From an uncultured Ilyobacter sp. (GTDB lineage Bacteria > Fusobacteriota > Fusobacteriia > Fusobacteriales > Fusobacteriaceae): 64,000 nucleotides of DNA. Each line of letters starts with the position of its first letter. Positions within the stretch are counted from its first letter, which is position 1. Shown here in pieces: positions 17,695 through 26,766 of the stretch. Both the position numbers and the translations under genes were made by a program. Location of the stretch: NCBI RefSeq assembly GCF_963668515.1, contig NZ_OY764864.1, positions 620,001 to 684,000 on the forward strand, in the 5' to 3' direction. The notes below the pieces were generated by a model. The model was not told the DNA's origin and made no database searches. It saw only the letters and a program-made list of their open reading frames with translations.

Positions 17695-18606
17695 ATGACT
17701 GAATGTATTCAGATTGTAAATGAAGATGTACAAAAAATGACCGACATAATGAGTAAGTTCATTGGGTTAGTTGGAATTGAATTACCAAAAGATGTGGAAG
17801 ATAAGCTAGCTACTCTGGCCAAAGAGGAAACTTCTAAATTAGGAAAAGTAGTTTATGAAACTATGAAGACAAATCAGAACCTTGCCAAGGAATTGAGAAG
17901 ACCTTGTTGCCAAGATACAGGAGTGTTACAGTTCCTGATTAAATGTGGAGAAAACTTTCCGCTTATGGGTAAACTTGAATCTATTTTAAGGGAGGCAGTT
18001 ATTGACTCGACAAAGGTCACTCCACTAAGACATAACAGTGTACAAACTTTTGATGAATATAATACAGGTCTAAATGTAGGATTTAGAACTCCATCAATAT
18101 TTTGGGAAATAGAGCCTGATTCAGATGAGCTAGAGATCTATACATACATGGCAGGTGGAGGATGTTCTCTTCCTGGAAAAGCTATGGTTTTAATGCCAGG
18201 AGAAGGCTATGAAGGTGTAGTTAAGTTTGTTCTTGATGTAATGACAAGCTACGGATTAAACGCATGCCCACCTCTATTGGTTGGAGTAGGAGTAGCAACA
18301 TCAGTAGAAACAGCAGCATTACTCTCAAAAAAAGCATTAATGAGACCGGTAGGTTCTAAAAATCCTAATGAAAAAGCTCATTTATTAGAAACTTTATTAG
18401 AAGATGGTATTAACAAGATCGGACTTGGACCTCAAGGATTAAATGGAGCAAAATCTGTAATGGGTGTGAATGTTGAAAATGCAGCAAGACATCCGTCCAC
18501 AATAGGTGTAGCGGTAAATGTTGGTTGCTGGTCACATAGAAGGGGACTTATAAAATTTGATAAAAATCTTAACTATGAAATCTTAACTCATGAGGGGGAA
18601 CTATAA
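17695..18606 (+). CDS. ttdA: L(+)-tartrate dehydratase alpha subunit
   Basis: The alpha subunit of the [4Fe-4S] class I hydro-lyase that dehydrates L(+)-tartrate to oxaloacetate. At 303 residues it matches the length I recall for E. coli TtdA and shares its landmarks: [34 protein letters not shown] and [12 protein letters not shown], supplying the cluster-binding cysteines. AAGGAGG precedes the ATG. It overlaps ttdB by one base. Class I fumarases and mesaconases have similar subunits, but the two-gene form and the operon with oxaloacetate decarboxylase favour tartrate. A role as mesaconase for the glm-mal pathway remains a possible alternative. Confidence 0.88.
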   Translation: MTECIQIVNEDVQKMTDIMSKFIGLVGIELPKDVEDKLATLAKEETSKLGKVVYETMKTNQNLAKELRRPCCQDTGVLQFLIKCGENFPLMGKLESILREAVIDSTKVTPLRHNSVQTFDEYNTGLNVGFRTPSIFWEIEPDSDELEIYTYMAGGGCSLPGKAMVLMPGEGYEGVVKFVLDVMTSYGLNACPPLLVGVGVATSVETAALLSKKALMRPVGSKNPNEKAHLLETLLEDGINKIGLGPQGLNGAKSVMGVNVENAARHPSTIGVAVNVGCWSHRRGLIKFDKNLNYEILTHEGEL

Positions 18607-19226
18607 TGGATAAAAAGATAATATTAAAAACTCCTATATCCGACAAAGATATTGAAAATATCAAAGCTGGAGACGTCGTTTATTTAGACGGACATATAAC
18701 CACTTGTCGTGACGTAGCCCACAGAAGATTAATAGAAGAAGGGAGAGAACTTCCCGTAGATGTTAGGAACGGGGCTATTTTACACGCAGGTCCTATTGTT
18801 AAAACTATAGATGCAGAAAATGAAAAATATCAAATGATTTCAGTAGGACCTACAACTAGTATGAGAATGGAAAAGTTTGAAGAGGAATTTATTGAACAAA
18901 CAGGTGTTAAGCTAATTGTTGGAAAAGGTGGAATGGGAGAAGGTACCATGAGAGCTTGCCAAAAGCACAAAGCACTGCATTTAGTTTATCCTGCTGGAAA
19001 CGCTGTTATCGCAGCTACCCAAGTTGAAGAGATAGAAAGTGCCCAGTGGAAAGATTTAGGTATGCCAGAAACTTTGTGGACTTGCAGAGTAAAAGAATTT
19101 GGACCATTAATTGTCTCAATAGACACTCATGGAAACAACCTATATGAGCAAAATAAAATTATATTTAACAAAAGAAAAGACGAAGTTTATGAGGAAATAT
19201 CTAAAAAAGTAGGTTTCATTAAATAA
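18606..19226 (+). CDS. ttdB: L(+)-tartrate dehydratase beta subunit
   Basis: The small subunit (206 residues) that completes the active site of the iron-sulfur hydro-lyase. It carries the signatures [34 protein letters not shown] and [10 protein letters not shown] found in TtdB and the C-terminal domain of class I fumarases. Its start overlaps the ttdA stop, so translation is coupled. A terminator stands between it and the oxaloacetate decarboxylase genes, which use its product. Confidence 0.88.
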   Translation: MDKKIILKTPISDKDIENIKAGDVVYLDGHITTCRDVAHRRLIEEGRELPVDVRNGAILHAGPIVKTIDAENEKYQMISVGPTTSMRMEKFEEEFIEQTGVKLIVGKGGMGEGTMRACQKHKALHLVYPAGNAVIAATQVEEIESAQWKDLGMPETLWTCRVKEFGPLIVSIDTHGNNLYEQNKIIFNKRKDEVYEEISKKVGFIK

Positions 19227-19242
19227 TCATAAATATTGCAAG

Positions 19243-19280
19243 AAAAACCTTCTCTTATGGTTTTAAGAGGAGGTTTTTTT
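19243..19280 (+). terminator. Terminator/attenuator between ttdB and oadA
   Basis: AAAAACCTTCTCTTA pairs with TAAGAGGAGGTTTTT (one mismatch) and is followed by T residues. The oadA ribosome site AGGAGGT begins immediately after the T-run, so partial read-through could link tartrate induction to the decarboxylase. Confidence 0.75.
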
Positions 19281-19295
19281 AGGAGGTAGAACCAT

Positions 19296-20684
19296 TTGAA
19301 TAAAAATAAGATTAAAATAACTGAGACGGCACTTAGAGACGGACATCAGTCCCTTATAGCAACGAGACTAAAAACTGAGGAAATTCTTCCTATTTTGGAA
19401 AAGATGGATCAGGTAGGATATTATTCTCTAGAGGTATGGGGCGGAGCTACATTTGATGCCTGTATAAGATTTCTAAATGAAGATCCTTGGGAAAGACTTA
19501 GAGAGATGAGAAAAAGAGTTAAGAATACAAAACTTCAGATGCTACTCCGTGGTCAAAATCTTCTTGGTTACAGACATTATGCAGATGATGTTGTTGATAA
19601 ATTCATAGAAAAATCACTAAAAAATGGAATAGATATTATAAGAGTTTTTGACGCACTAAACGACTACAGAAACCTTGAAACTGCAATCAAATCCATTATT
19701 AAATATAACGGACACTGTCAAGGGTGTATCGCTTACACAACTAGTGAGATTCATACTGTAGATTACTTTGTAGAAAAAGTAAAAGAACTTGAAAAATTAG
19801 GTGCTCACTCAATCTGTATAAAGGATATGGCTGGAATATTACTTCCAGAAGTAGCCTATGAGTTAATAAAAAAGATAAAATCAGTAACTGATCTTCCTAT
19901 TGAGCTTCATACTCACTGTACAAGTGGGATAGCATCGATGCTCTATATGAGGGCTATAGAGGCTGGAGTAGATATAATAGACACAGGTATATCACCTTTT
20001 TCAGGGGGGACAGCACAGCCTGCAACAGAAGTATTTGCCCATGTTTTAAAGGGAAGTGAAAGAGACCCAGAATTAGATCTTGGTCTTCTTTCAGAGATTG
20101 CAGATTACTTTAAGCCGATAAAAGAAAAGTACAGATCAGAAGGGATATTAAATCCAAAAGTAATGGATGTAGAGCCAAAGACACTTTCATACCAGGTTCC
20201 AGGTGGAATGCTTTCAAACCTTCTTTCGCAATTAGAAGGGCAGGGTGCATCTGACAGATATGAAGAGGTTCTTGAAGAGGTACCGAGAGTAAGAAAAGAC
20301 CTCGGATATCCGCCTCTAGTAACTCCTCTTTCACAGATGGTTGGTACACAAGCAGTATTCAATGTACTTGTAGGAGAAAGATATAAATTTGTTCCTAAAG
20401 AGATAAAAGACTATGTAAGAGGAAAATATGGTCAGTCTCCGGCACCAATAAGCCAAGAGATAAAAGAGAAAATAATCGGAGAAGAGGCACCTATAACTCA
20501 TAGACCGGCAGATGATATTTCTCCAGAATTTGAAAAGCTAAAAGCTGAGATAGGAGAGCTTGCTCAAAGTGACGAAGATGTATTAATATACGCTTTGTTC
20601 CCAGAAAATGCAAAAGAATTTTTAAATAAAAGATTTGAAGAGTTAGAAGAAGAGAAAGAATATATAATGACGGTATTCATCTAA
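19296..20684 (+). CDS. oadA: Oxaloacetate decarboxylase alpha subunit (carboxyltransferase, without biotin domain)
   Basis: The alpha subunit transfers the carboxyl group of oxaloacetate to biotin, releasing pyruvate. TETALRDGHQSLIATR opens the TIM barrel with the metal-binding aspartate; SICIKDMAGILLP holds the lysine that becomes carbamylated and IELHTHCTSG the metal-binding histidines. The 462 residues end after the PYC_OADA domain; the biotin domain fused in Klebsiella-type enzymes is missing and is encoded separately at 21101. The start is TTG, eight bases after AGGAGGT. First gene of an oad operon directly following tartrate dehydratase. Confidence 0.92.
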   Translation: MNKNKIKITETALRDGHQSLIATRLKTEEILPILEKMDQVGYYSLEVWGGATFDACIRFLNEDPWERLREMRKRVKNTKLQMLLRGQNLLGYRHYADDVVDKFIEKSLKNGIDIIRVFDALNDYRNLETAIKSIIKYNGHCQGCIAYTTSEIHTVDYFVEKVKELEKLGAHSICIKDMAGILLPEVAYELIKKIKSVTDLPIELHTHCTSGIASMLYMRAIEAGVDIIDTGISPFSGGTAQPATEVFAHVLKGSERDPELDLGLLSEIADYFKPIKEKYRSEGILNPKVMDVEPKTLSYQVPGGMLSNLLSQLEGQGASDRYEEVLEEVPRVRKDLGYPPLVTPLSQMVGTQAVFNVLVGERYKFVPKEIKDYVRGKYGQSPAPISQEIKEKIIGEEAPITHRPADDISPEFEKLKAEIGELAQSDEDVLIYALFPENAKEFLNKRFEELEEEKEYIMTVFI

Positions 20685-20711
20685 AAAGGTATAAATGGAG
20701 GTGAGGGCAAA

Positions 20712-21047
20712 ATGAATATTACAGAGCTTATGACACTATTTTCTAACCCAGAAAGTATTAAAACCCTGACTATGGGAGATAAAATGATGGGAGTGGGTGT
20801 GACTGTAATCCTTGGAATGGGTATAACAATTACAGCACTTATATTCATACAATTTCTTATAGGAATGATGACAAAATTAATGGCTGAGAAACCAAAAGAG
20901 GCAGTGGTTACCAAAGAGACTCCAACGGCTCCACTGAAGCCAGATGTCAACGATCCTGAACTGATGGCGGCTATATCTGCTGCAGTTGCTGCAAAGATGG
21001 GGATCTCACAAAAGAGTATTGTGAAAACAGTAGTTGAGAAAAGATAG
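20712..21047 (+). CDS. oadG: Oxaloacetate decarboxylase gamma subunit
   Basis: A small membrane anchor (111 residues) with one hydrophobic helix at about residues 25-50, a charged linker and the C-terminal signature NDPELMAAISAAVAAKMG known from gamma/delta chains of sodium-pumping decarboxylases. The gamma subunit holds the complex together and binds a metal near its C terminus in the studied enzymes. GGAGGTGAGG precedes the ATG. It lies between the alpha and biotin-carrier genes. Confidence 0.85.
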   Translation: MNITELMTLFSNPESIKTLTMGDKMMGVGVTVILGMGITITALIFIQFLIGMMTKLMAEKPKEAVVTKETPTAPLKPDVNDPELMAAISAAVAAKMGISQKSIVKTVVEKR

Positions 21048-21100
21048 AAACGGACTTTTTAATTTGATAACCTTATAAGAAATCTCACAGGAGGATAAAA

Positions 21101-21472
21101 ATGAAAACTTTTAAAGTTGTTGTTAATGGAAATGAATATGAAGTAGGAGTAGAAGAAGTAAAGGCAGGAACATCGGCACCAAGAGCGGCAGCGCCGAAGC
21201 CAGTAGCACCAACACCGGCACCAAAACCGGTAACTACTGCAGCAGGGGCAGGAGCAGGAGTAAACACAGTAACTGCACCTATGCCTGGTACAATAATTAA
21301 CGTAGGGTGTCACGCAGGAGCAAAAGTTTCTAAAGGTGATATCTTAGTAGTATTAGAAGCAATGAAAATGGAAAACGAAATTATGGCTCCTCATGACGGA
21401 ACAGTTACTGAAGTAAGAGTACAACAGGGCGCTTCAGTTAATGCAGGAGATATACTAGTAGTATTATCTTAA
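21101..21472 (+). CDS. Biotin carboxyl carrier protein of the decarboxylase
   Basis: A 123-residue biotin carrier. After a short fold ([20 protein letters not shown]) comes an Ala/Pro-rich flexible linker at about residues 27-58 and a biotinyl domain whose [18 protein letters not shown] contains the biotinylated lysine. It is the detached equivalent of the C-terminal domain of fused OadA proteins, as in methylmalonyl-CoA and glutaconyl-CoA decarboxylases of Propionigenium-type and clostridial organisms. It carries CO2 from the alpha to the beta subunit. Confidence 0.93.
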   Translation: MKTFKVVVNGNEYEVGVEEVKAGTSAPRAAAPKPVAPTPAPKPVTTAAGAGAGVNTVTAPMPGTIINVGCHAGAKVSKGDILVVLEAMKMENEIMAPHDGTVTEVRVQQGASVNAGDILVVLS

Positions 21473-21494
21473 TACGTAGAGGAGGACATTTGTT

Positions 21495-22682
21495 ATGTTA
21501 CAAGCTTTAATGGATTTTTATACAAGCACAGGGTTCTATGGTATAAATATGGGTTCCATCTTAATGATGATAGTTGCCTGTATTTTCATGTACCTTGCAA
21601 TAGTAAAAGGGTTTGAGCCGTTATTATTGGTTCCTATCTCTTTTGGAATGCTTCTTACAAACCTTCCCTTTGCCGGTCTTATGGCAGAGCCTTTAATGGA
21701 AGTTAAAGAGCACTTGACAGCCACAGGAGCTGTGCAGTATGTAGTTCATACAGCAGAGCCTGGAGGATTACTTTACTACCTATTCCAAGGTGACCACTTG
21801 GGGATTTTCCCACCGTTAATCTTCATGGGTGTAGGGGCGATGACAGACTTCGGTCCGTTAATTGCAAATCCTAAATCACTTCTTCTTGGAGCAGCAGCTC
21901 AGTTTGGAATCTTCGTTACTTTCCTAGGAGCTATAGGTTCTGGACTGTTTACAGCTCAGGAAGCGGCTTCAATCGGAATCATCGGTGGAGCAGACGGACC
22001 TACTGCAATCTTCCTTTCTTCAAAACTGGCTCCGCACCTAATGGGACCAATAGCTGTAGCAGCTTATTCATATATGGCGCTTGTACCAATCATTCAGCCG
22101 CCAATCATGACAGCTCTTACAAGTGAAAAAGAGAGAAAGATAAAGATGTCTCAACTTAGAATGGTAACAAAGAAAGAGAAAGTAATCTTCCCTATCGTAG
22201 TTACTATCATAGTATCTCTAATAGTACCTCCAGCAGCAACTCTAATCGGAATGTTAATGCTTGGAAACCTATTCAGAGAATGTGGAGTAGTAGGAAGACT
22301 AGAAGATACAGCGAAGAATGCGCTTATCAACATAATCACAATCTTCCTAGGAGTAACAGTTGGAGCAACAGCAACAGCTGAAGCCTTCCTAAAAGTAGAA
22401 ACTTTAGCTATCCTAGCACTAGGAGTAGTAGCCTTTGGAATAGGAACAGGATCAGGAGTACTTCTTGCTAAGCTTATGAATAAGATGAGCAAGACACCTA
22501 TAAATCCATTACTAGGATCTGCAGGAGTATCTGCAGTACCAATGGCAGCAAGGGTATCACAGGTAGTGGGACAGAAAGCTGACCCATCAAACTTCCTACT
22601 GATGCATGCAATGGGACCAAACGTTGCAGGAGTAATAGGATCTGCAGTATCTGCAGGGGTATTACTTTCACTGTTTGGATAA
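21495..22682 (+). CDS. oadB: Oxaloacetate decarboxylase beta subunit, sodium pump
   Basis: The integral membrane subunit (395 residues, about nine to eleven helices) that decarboxylates carboxybiotin and moves two sodium ions outward. Family signatures are [19 protein letters not shown], with the buried aspartate implicated in sodium transport, and the C-terminal [20 protein letters not shown] and [27 protein letters not shown] precedes the ATG. It ends the oad operon, which closes with a strong terminator. The protein would also fit a methylmalonyl-CoA or glutaconyl-CoA decarboxylase; the alpha gene identifies it as the oxaloacetate enzyme. Confidence 0.92.
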   Translation: MLQALMDFYTSTGFYGINMGSILMMIVACIFMYLAIVKGFEPLLLVPISFGMLLTNLPFAGLMAEPLMEVKEHLTATGAVQYVVHTAEPGGLLYYLFQGDHLGIFPPLIFMGVGAMTDFGPLIANPKSLLLGAAAQFGIFVTFLGAIGSGLFTAQEAASIGIIGGADGPTAIFLSSKLAPHLMGPIAVAAYSYMALVPIIQPPIMTALTSEKERKIKMSQLRMVTKKEKVIFPIVVTIIVSLIVPPAATLIGMLMLGNLFRECGVVGRLEDTAKNALINIITIFLGVTVGATATAEAFLKVETLAILALGVVAFGIGTGSGVLLAKLMNKMSKTPINPLLGSAGVSAVPMAARVSQVVGQKADPSNFLLMHAMGPNVAGVIGSAVSAGVLLSLFG

Positions 22683-22738
22683 AATATACGCATAGCTTAT
22701 GAAGTGATATTAGAAATAAAAGAATACATTTGATATAT

Positions 22739-22776
22739 AAAAAGCAGATAGGATGAGTTTTCCTATCTGCTTTTTT
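22739..22776 (+). terminator. Terminator of the oad operon
   Basis: AAAAAGCAGATAGGA pairs exactly with TCCTATCTGCTTTTT across a seven-base loop, ending in six T residues. Confidence 0.92.
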
Positions 22777-22843
22777 AATACCCACAACATAGAATTATCG
22801 AGATGATATACTTCATTTGGGAATACACATCTTTATAAGTTTA

Positions 22844-23638
22844 CTAGAGAGACATTTTGTTGAAAATTTCAAGGGATTTTAAGGCGTTTTCACGGGGTCT
22901 GACCTCTATAATATAGGTCATATCTTCCTTACCTATGATATCAAAGTGTTTTTTAAAATCCACTCCTCCATTGCCGATTATCTGGTGGTCACTTTTTCCG
23001 TTGTTGTCATGTACATGACAGGTTCTTATTCTGTCTTTGTGTTTTATAAAAAAATCCACTTCGTTATAAAGGTTTTCATATGAGTGACCTATATCCCAAG
23101 TGAGAAATAAGTTTTTATTTTCCTTTAAAACTTCTTCTAGTGTTTCCTGCACTAGTTTCTCAGGAAAACGTCCAGAGTTTTCCACACATAATATCGTTTT
23201 ACCCGCAGAGTAATCTGCAAGTTCCATAAGGGATTCTTTTAAAACAACCTTGTATTCATCATGGTAAGTCTCATCAAGGTATGACTTTCTGTCTGTGAGG
23301 GTAAAGCATACGGCAGGCCCCACATGCATAGTTAATCTTGTAGCCCCAATATCCCCTGCAAAATCTATGACTGTCTTGAATCTTTTGATTGTAGCTATCC
23401 TTATATCCTTTTGAAGCTGAAGCAGTGTGAGATCCTCAGGGGCGTGTAGAGTAATCTCTACTCCTAGATCCTCACGGTATTTTTTTATCTCTTTTTTTTC
23501 TTCATCTGTGAAATTTTCTGGGAAAAATATAGGCATATTGACATTTAGCTCCACAGAGGAGAAGCCGTTGTCCTTCGCGTATTTTATAGAATCAAATATA
23601 TTTTTTTCTCCAGAAGAAGCTGCGTATCCGAATTCCAT
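22844..23638 (-). CDS. Sugar phosphate isomerase/epimerase-like TIM barrel protein
   Basis: A 264-residue xylose-isomerase-like TIM barrel (AP endonuclease 2 superfamily). Metal-binding landmarks appear in order: ITLHAPEDLT, LTMHVGPAV, ILCVENSGRF, FLTWDIGHSYEN, CHVHDNNGKSDH, GNGGVDFKKHF and YIIEVRP. Members act as sugar epimerases, isomerases or hydroxypyruvate isomerases, and the substrate cannot be told. It follows serA on the minus strand about 60 bases later, past a weak hairpin, with its own AGGAGGT site; a link to serine or sugar-acid metabolism is possible. Confidence 0.78.
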   Translation of the reverse strand: MEFGYAASSGEKNIFDSIKYAKDNGFSSVELNVNMPIFFPENFTDEEKKEIKKYREDLGVEITLHAPEDLTLLQLQKDIRIATIKRFKTVIDFAGDIGATRLTMHVGPAVCFTLTDRKSYLDETYHDEYKVVLKESLMELADYSAGKTILCVENSGRFPEKLVQETLEEVLKENKNLFLTWDIGHSYENLYNEVDFFIKHKDRIRTCHVHDNNGKSDHQIIGNGGVDFKKHFDIIGKEDMTYIIEVRPRENALKSLEIFNKMSL

Positions 23639-23660
23639 AGAATTTACCTCCTTTAAACTA

Positions 23661-23685
23661 AAGGAAGTCCTAAATAGACTTCCTT
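23661..23685 (-). terminator. Weak hairpin between serA and the TIM-barrel gene
   Basis: AAGGAAGTC pairs with GACTTCCTT across a seven-base loop on the minus strand. Only a short, broken T-run follows, so it would act as a partial terminator or attenuator of the downstream gene. Confidence 0.5.
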
Positions 23686-23700
23686 CTTTTGAATTATTTA

Positions 23701-25293
23701 TTAAAGTACAACACTCTTTGCAGTGACAATATTATCCATTTTCTTAAACTCTTCGAGAGTAGTTCCACATACTTCCTCGTCGATAGTTAATATCATGATG
23801 GCAGTGTCTCCCTTGGTTTTTCTTCCTACCTGCATTGTTGCGATGTTTATTCCTTTTTCTCCCGCTAATGTTCCCACATGTCCTATTACACCAGGGACAT
23901 CTTTGTTTTTTATGAAAAGCATATATTCAGTAGGTTTTACCTCGAAGTCGAAGCCTTCAAGTTCAACTAGTTTTCCTTCGGCATTTGAACTGATGGTTCC
24001 TGAAATTGTAAACACATAGTTTTTGCTGTTTGTTATTTTTATTGTCACAAGGTTGGAATAGTTTCCGAAGTGCTCTATGAATTTTTTCTCTTTCATTCCT
24101 ATTCCTGCATTTTCAGCCATTATTTTCGCATTTACATAATTGACGCTGTTTCCTAAGATAGGCTGTAAAAGTCCCTTTGTAAAGGCCAAATCAGCCATCT
24201 GAGTATCTAATTTTGAAACATCTCCCCAGTAGTTGATCTCTACAAATTTTACAGAGTCTGTATAAAGTTGGTAGTAAATTTTCCCCAGATTTTCCATAAG
24301 CTCTATGTAAGGTTTTACATCTTTTAGACCTTCTCTTTCCATTACAGGAAGGTTCACCGCCGTCTCGACTATCTCTCCGTGAAGTCCGTTTGCTACCTGC
24401 TGTGCAATGGCAATACCGACATTTTCTTGTGCCTCGGCAGTATTTGCACCTATGTGAGGAGTAGGGATGAAGTTATCAAATTCGTATAGAGGGCTTTCAT
24501 ATCTTGGCTCTACTGCATGGACGTCTATTCCTGCCCCTCTTATTTTTCCGCCTTTAAGACCCCGATAAAGAGCATCTTCATTTACTATCTTACCTCTGGC
24601 TACATTTACTAGGATTACATTGTCTTTCATCTTTTCTATCTCATCAAAGCTGATCATGTCAATTGTTTCCTCGGTTCTAGGTGTATGAATGGTTATAAAG
24701 TCAGACACCCTTAGAAGTTCGTCTAAATTTTCAGCTTTTTTTACCCCGAATCTGCTGAATCTCTCATCTGAAATATAAGGATCGTATGCTACGATTTTCA
24801 TCCCGAAGGCCTTCATTCTAGTAGCCATAAGTGAACCGATTCTTCCAAGACCGATTATTCCCAAGGTCTTATTGTATAGTTCCACCCCTTCAAAGGAGTT
24901 TCTGCTCCATTTCCCAGCTTTCATATCTTTATCTGCTATTGCCACATCTCTGGCACACGCCATCATCAGAGCGATTCCTAGCTCACATGCAGAGATAGAG
25001 TTACTTTCTGGGGTATTTGCTACTATTACACCTTTTTTTGTAGCAGCATGAATGTCTATATTATCTGTACCGTTACCTGCACGTCCTACGATTCTGAGTT
25101 TAGTTGCTTTTTCCAAAAGCTCCTCATTTACCTGAGTAGCACTTCTTACCAAAAGAGCATCATAATCGTGAATTCTTTTCAAAAGTTCCTCACGACTTAT
25201 ACCGATGCAGACATCTACATCAAACTGCTTCTGAAGAAGTTCTATTCCTCTTATATCCATTTTTTCTGCAATAATTACTTTGAATTTACTCAT
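23701..25293 (-). CDS. serA: D-3-phosphoglycerate dehydrogenase
   Basis: The first enzyme of serine biosynthesis, oxidising 3-phosphoglycerate with NAD. At 530 residues it is the long form: substrate and Rossmann domains (LGIIGLGRIGSLMATRMKAF near residue 145; VNVARGKIVNEDAL; PTPHIGANTAEAQ with the catalytic histidine), an intervening domain, and a C-terminal ACT domain (VPGVIGHVGTLAGEKGINIA) that usually senses serine. The start ATG follows AAAGGGGG. A TIM-barrel gene of unknown substrate follows. Confidence 0.93.
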   Translation of the reverse strand: MSKFKVIIAEKMDIRGIELLQKQFDVDVCIGISREELLKRIHDYDALLVRSATQVNEELLEKATKLRIVGRAGNGTDNIDIHAATKKGVIVANTPESNSISACELGIALMMACARDVAIADKDMKAGKWSRNSFEGVELYNKTLGIIGLGRIGSLMATRMKAFGMKIVAYDPYISDERFSRFGVKKAENLDELLRVSDFITIHTPRTEETIDMISFDEIEKMKDNVILVNVARGKIVNEDALYRGLKGGKIRGAGIDVHAVEPRYESPLYEFDNFIPTPHIGANTAEAQENVGIAIAQQVANGLHGEIVETAVNLPVMEREGLKDVKPYIELMENLGKIYYQLYTDSVKFVEINYWGDVSKLDTQMADLAFTKGLLQPILGNSVNYVNAKIMAENAGIGMKEKKFIEHFGNYSNLVTIKITNSKNYVFTISGTISSNAEGKLVELEGFDFEVKPTEYMLFIKNKDVPGVIGHVGTLAGEKGINIATMQVGRKTKGDTAIMILTIDEEVCGTTLEEFKKMDNIVTAKSVVL

Positions 25294-25858
25294 TTAAATT
25301 CCCCCTTTGAACTGTTAAAAATCAAATTTATATTATCCCCTATATCAATTTACCCATTTTGATATGTTTGGGTTTTTTATGAACAGATCTGTAAAAATAA
25401 CAAAATATTTTTGTGATAACTTTCAGATATACTATCATAAAAGATGGATTAATTCTAGATAAAGTTAATATTTGCGGGCTTGGATGAGGTTTTAACCCCA
25501 TCTGTAGGGCGTCGGAATTTCAGTATTTTAAAAATTAAATAATACGTATTTTTTATAGAAATACTAATTTAAAAGTTGATTTTTGTAGTAAAAAAAGCCC
25601 CCCGTTAAAGTTTTTTTTCTGAAATAAAAATATCTGAACACAAAATATTTCTCCCTTAAATAATAAGTAGGAGTGTAATTAAATTCATTTTTTTATAATT
25701 ATAAATTTTAAATTTTTAACTCTTTTTTTTAATTTCCCTGTATGCTCTTCCGACTAAATCTGTTATATTTCATCTTTTTTTATTCAGCGTGAGACAAATA
25801 TCGGGCTTTTTAAATAAGAACTATATCTTTGATTTGTGGTGGTAATATTAGTTTAATT
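25294..25858. other. Non-coding spacer upstream of serA
   Basis: AT-rich DNA with no open frame that has a ribosome site. At 25484-25503 a GATGAGG/CCCCATC hairpin (one G-T pair) stands out against the background. The serA promoter must lie here on the minus strand but I could not choose one with confidence. Confidence 0.35.
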
Positions 25859-26447
25859 CAAGTTGCTACTTTAAAAAAATTCTTATAAATTACTGAATTT
25901 ATCTGAATATTAAAGTCAAAAGATTTTGTCACGAATGGGCACTAATAAAAGATAGGGAAATTAGCACGAATAAGGACAAAAGCTTTTGGTCACAGAGAAA
26001 AGAAGAGAGTATCACGGAGGAGAGCGATATTAAAGTCAAAAGATTTTATCACGAATGAACACCAATAAAAGATAGGGAAATTAACACGAATAATAACAAA
26101 ATCTTTTGGTCACAGAGGACACTGAGAAAAAAATAAAGTTTCATAGAGAAGATTTTTTGAATTTTCAAGTCGCAGGGCTTATACAGGAAAAAACCTGCAC
26201 TCAGCCGTCCTACAGAATAAGTTCCGCAGGGAACCGAGGACTGTAGCTCATAAAGGCGATAAAAGAAATATACACTTCCTAGACATTTGAAAATTATTGA
26301 ACTTTTCTGAGAGATAAGGAACAGATTTCTGTAACTATATCTCTCGACTCTGGAAAATTTTTCCAGAGTTTCCTTAAACTTCTTTCAAGAGAAAAGTAAC
26401 GAATCCTTATAAATTCAATACTTTAATTTAATAAAAGTAGCAACTTG
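25859..26447 (+). repeat. Dispersed repeat, copy 1, with terminal inverted repeats
   Basis: A 589-bp non-coding element bounded by CAAGTTGCTACTTT and its exact complement AAAGTAGCAACTTG. Inside are two tandem units of exactly 120 bp (starting 25911 and 26031) rich in CACGAATG and TTGGTCACAGAG words, then a G/C-richer part (CGCAGGG...CCGTCCTACAG...GAACCGAGGACTGTAGCTCA) and a tail AAGAGAAAAGTAACGAATCC. Copies recur at 42943 (+) and 58694 (-). It encodes no credible protein; the layout resembles a MITE or other non-autonomous mobile repeat. Confidence 0.8.
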
Positions 26448-26679
26448 GGTTAGTTCCCTGATGTAAGAACTGAAATAAAGGTTTAATTTACAAAAGGAGA
26501 TAATTATTGATTAAAATATTAGTAGTATTTTATTTTGTGAATGGCAGAAAAAAGTTTAATTTACCTCTTTAAAAACAGGGGATAAAGAGAATAAAAGTTT
26601 GAAAAAAATTTTTTTATTTTTAAAAACCCAAAGTTTACTTGGCTGGTAAACAACACAAGGAGATAAATCCTGATAAGGT
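26448..26679. other. Spacer between repeat copy 1 and the rimP promoter
   Basis: Mostly AT-rich. A 21-codon frame starts with TTG at 26507, seven bases after AAAGGAG, and ends with TAA at 26570-26572 (MIKILVVFYFVNGRKKFNLP..). It might be a small protein or the stub of a gene lost when the repeat inserted; support is only the ribosome site. Confidence 0.25.
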
Positions 26680-26708
26680 TTGATTTATTTTGTCTTTTGT
26701 GCTATAAT
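26680..26708 (+). promoter_or_regulatory. Promoter of the rimP-nusA-infB operon
   Basis: TTGATT and a perfect TATAAT are spaced by 17 bases, and TGC directly before TATAAT makes it an extended -10 promoter. It lies about 100 bases upstream of rimP. Confidence 0.78.
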
Positions 26709-26740
26709 TACCACGGATAATGTAAATATGTCGAAGTTGG

Positions 26741-26766
26741 AAAGAGTGGGTTCAGGCCCGCTCTTT
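26741..26766 (+). promoter_or_regulatory. rimP leader hairpin
   Basis: AAAGAGTGGG pairs with CCCGCTCTTT (one G-T pair) across a six-base loop, followed by CTTTATAG and seven T residues. A GAGTGGG-type hairpin before rimP is, from memory, common in Firmicutes. It could terminate or attenuate the operon that encodes NusA itself, giving autoregulation; this is inference. Confidence 0.6.

Noticed and set aside
20105-20362. Minus-strand frames within oadA, and similar antisense frames in gatA, infB, valS and other genes
   Set aside because: These are mirror-strand shadows produced by codon bias of strongly supported genes; none has a ribosome site or a family signature.
25484-25503. tRNA-like stem upstream of serA
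   Set aside because: Only a single hairpin can be drawn; there is no acceptor stem or T-loop sequence, so no cloverleaf forms.
25859-26447. CRISPR array in the repeat region
   Set aside because: The repeats are 120 bp, only two in tandem and without unique spacers; no cas gene is near.
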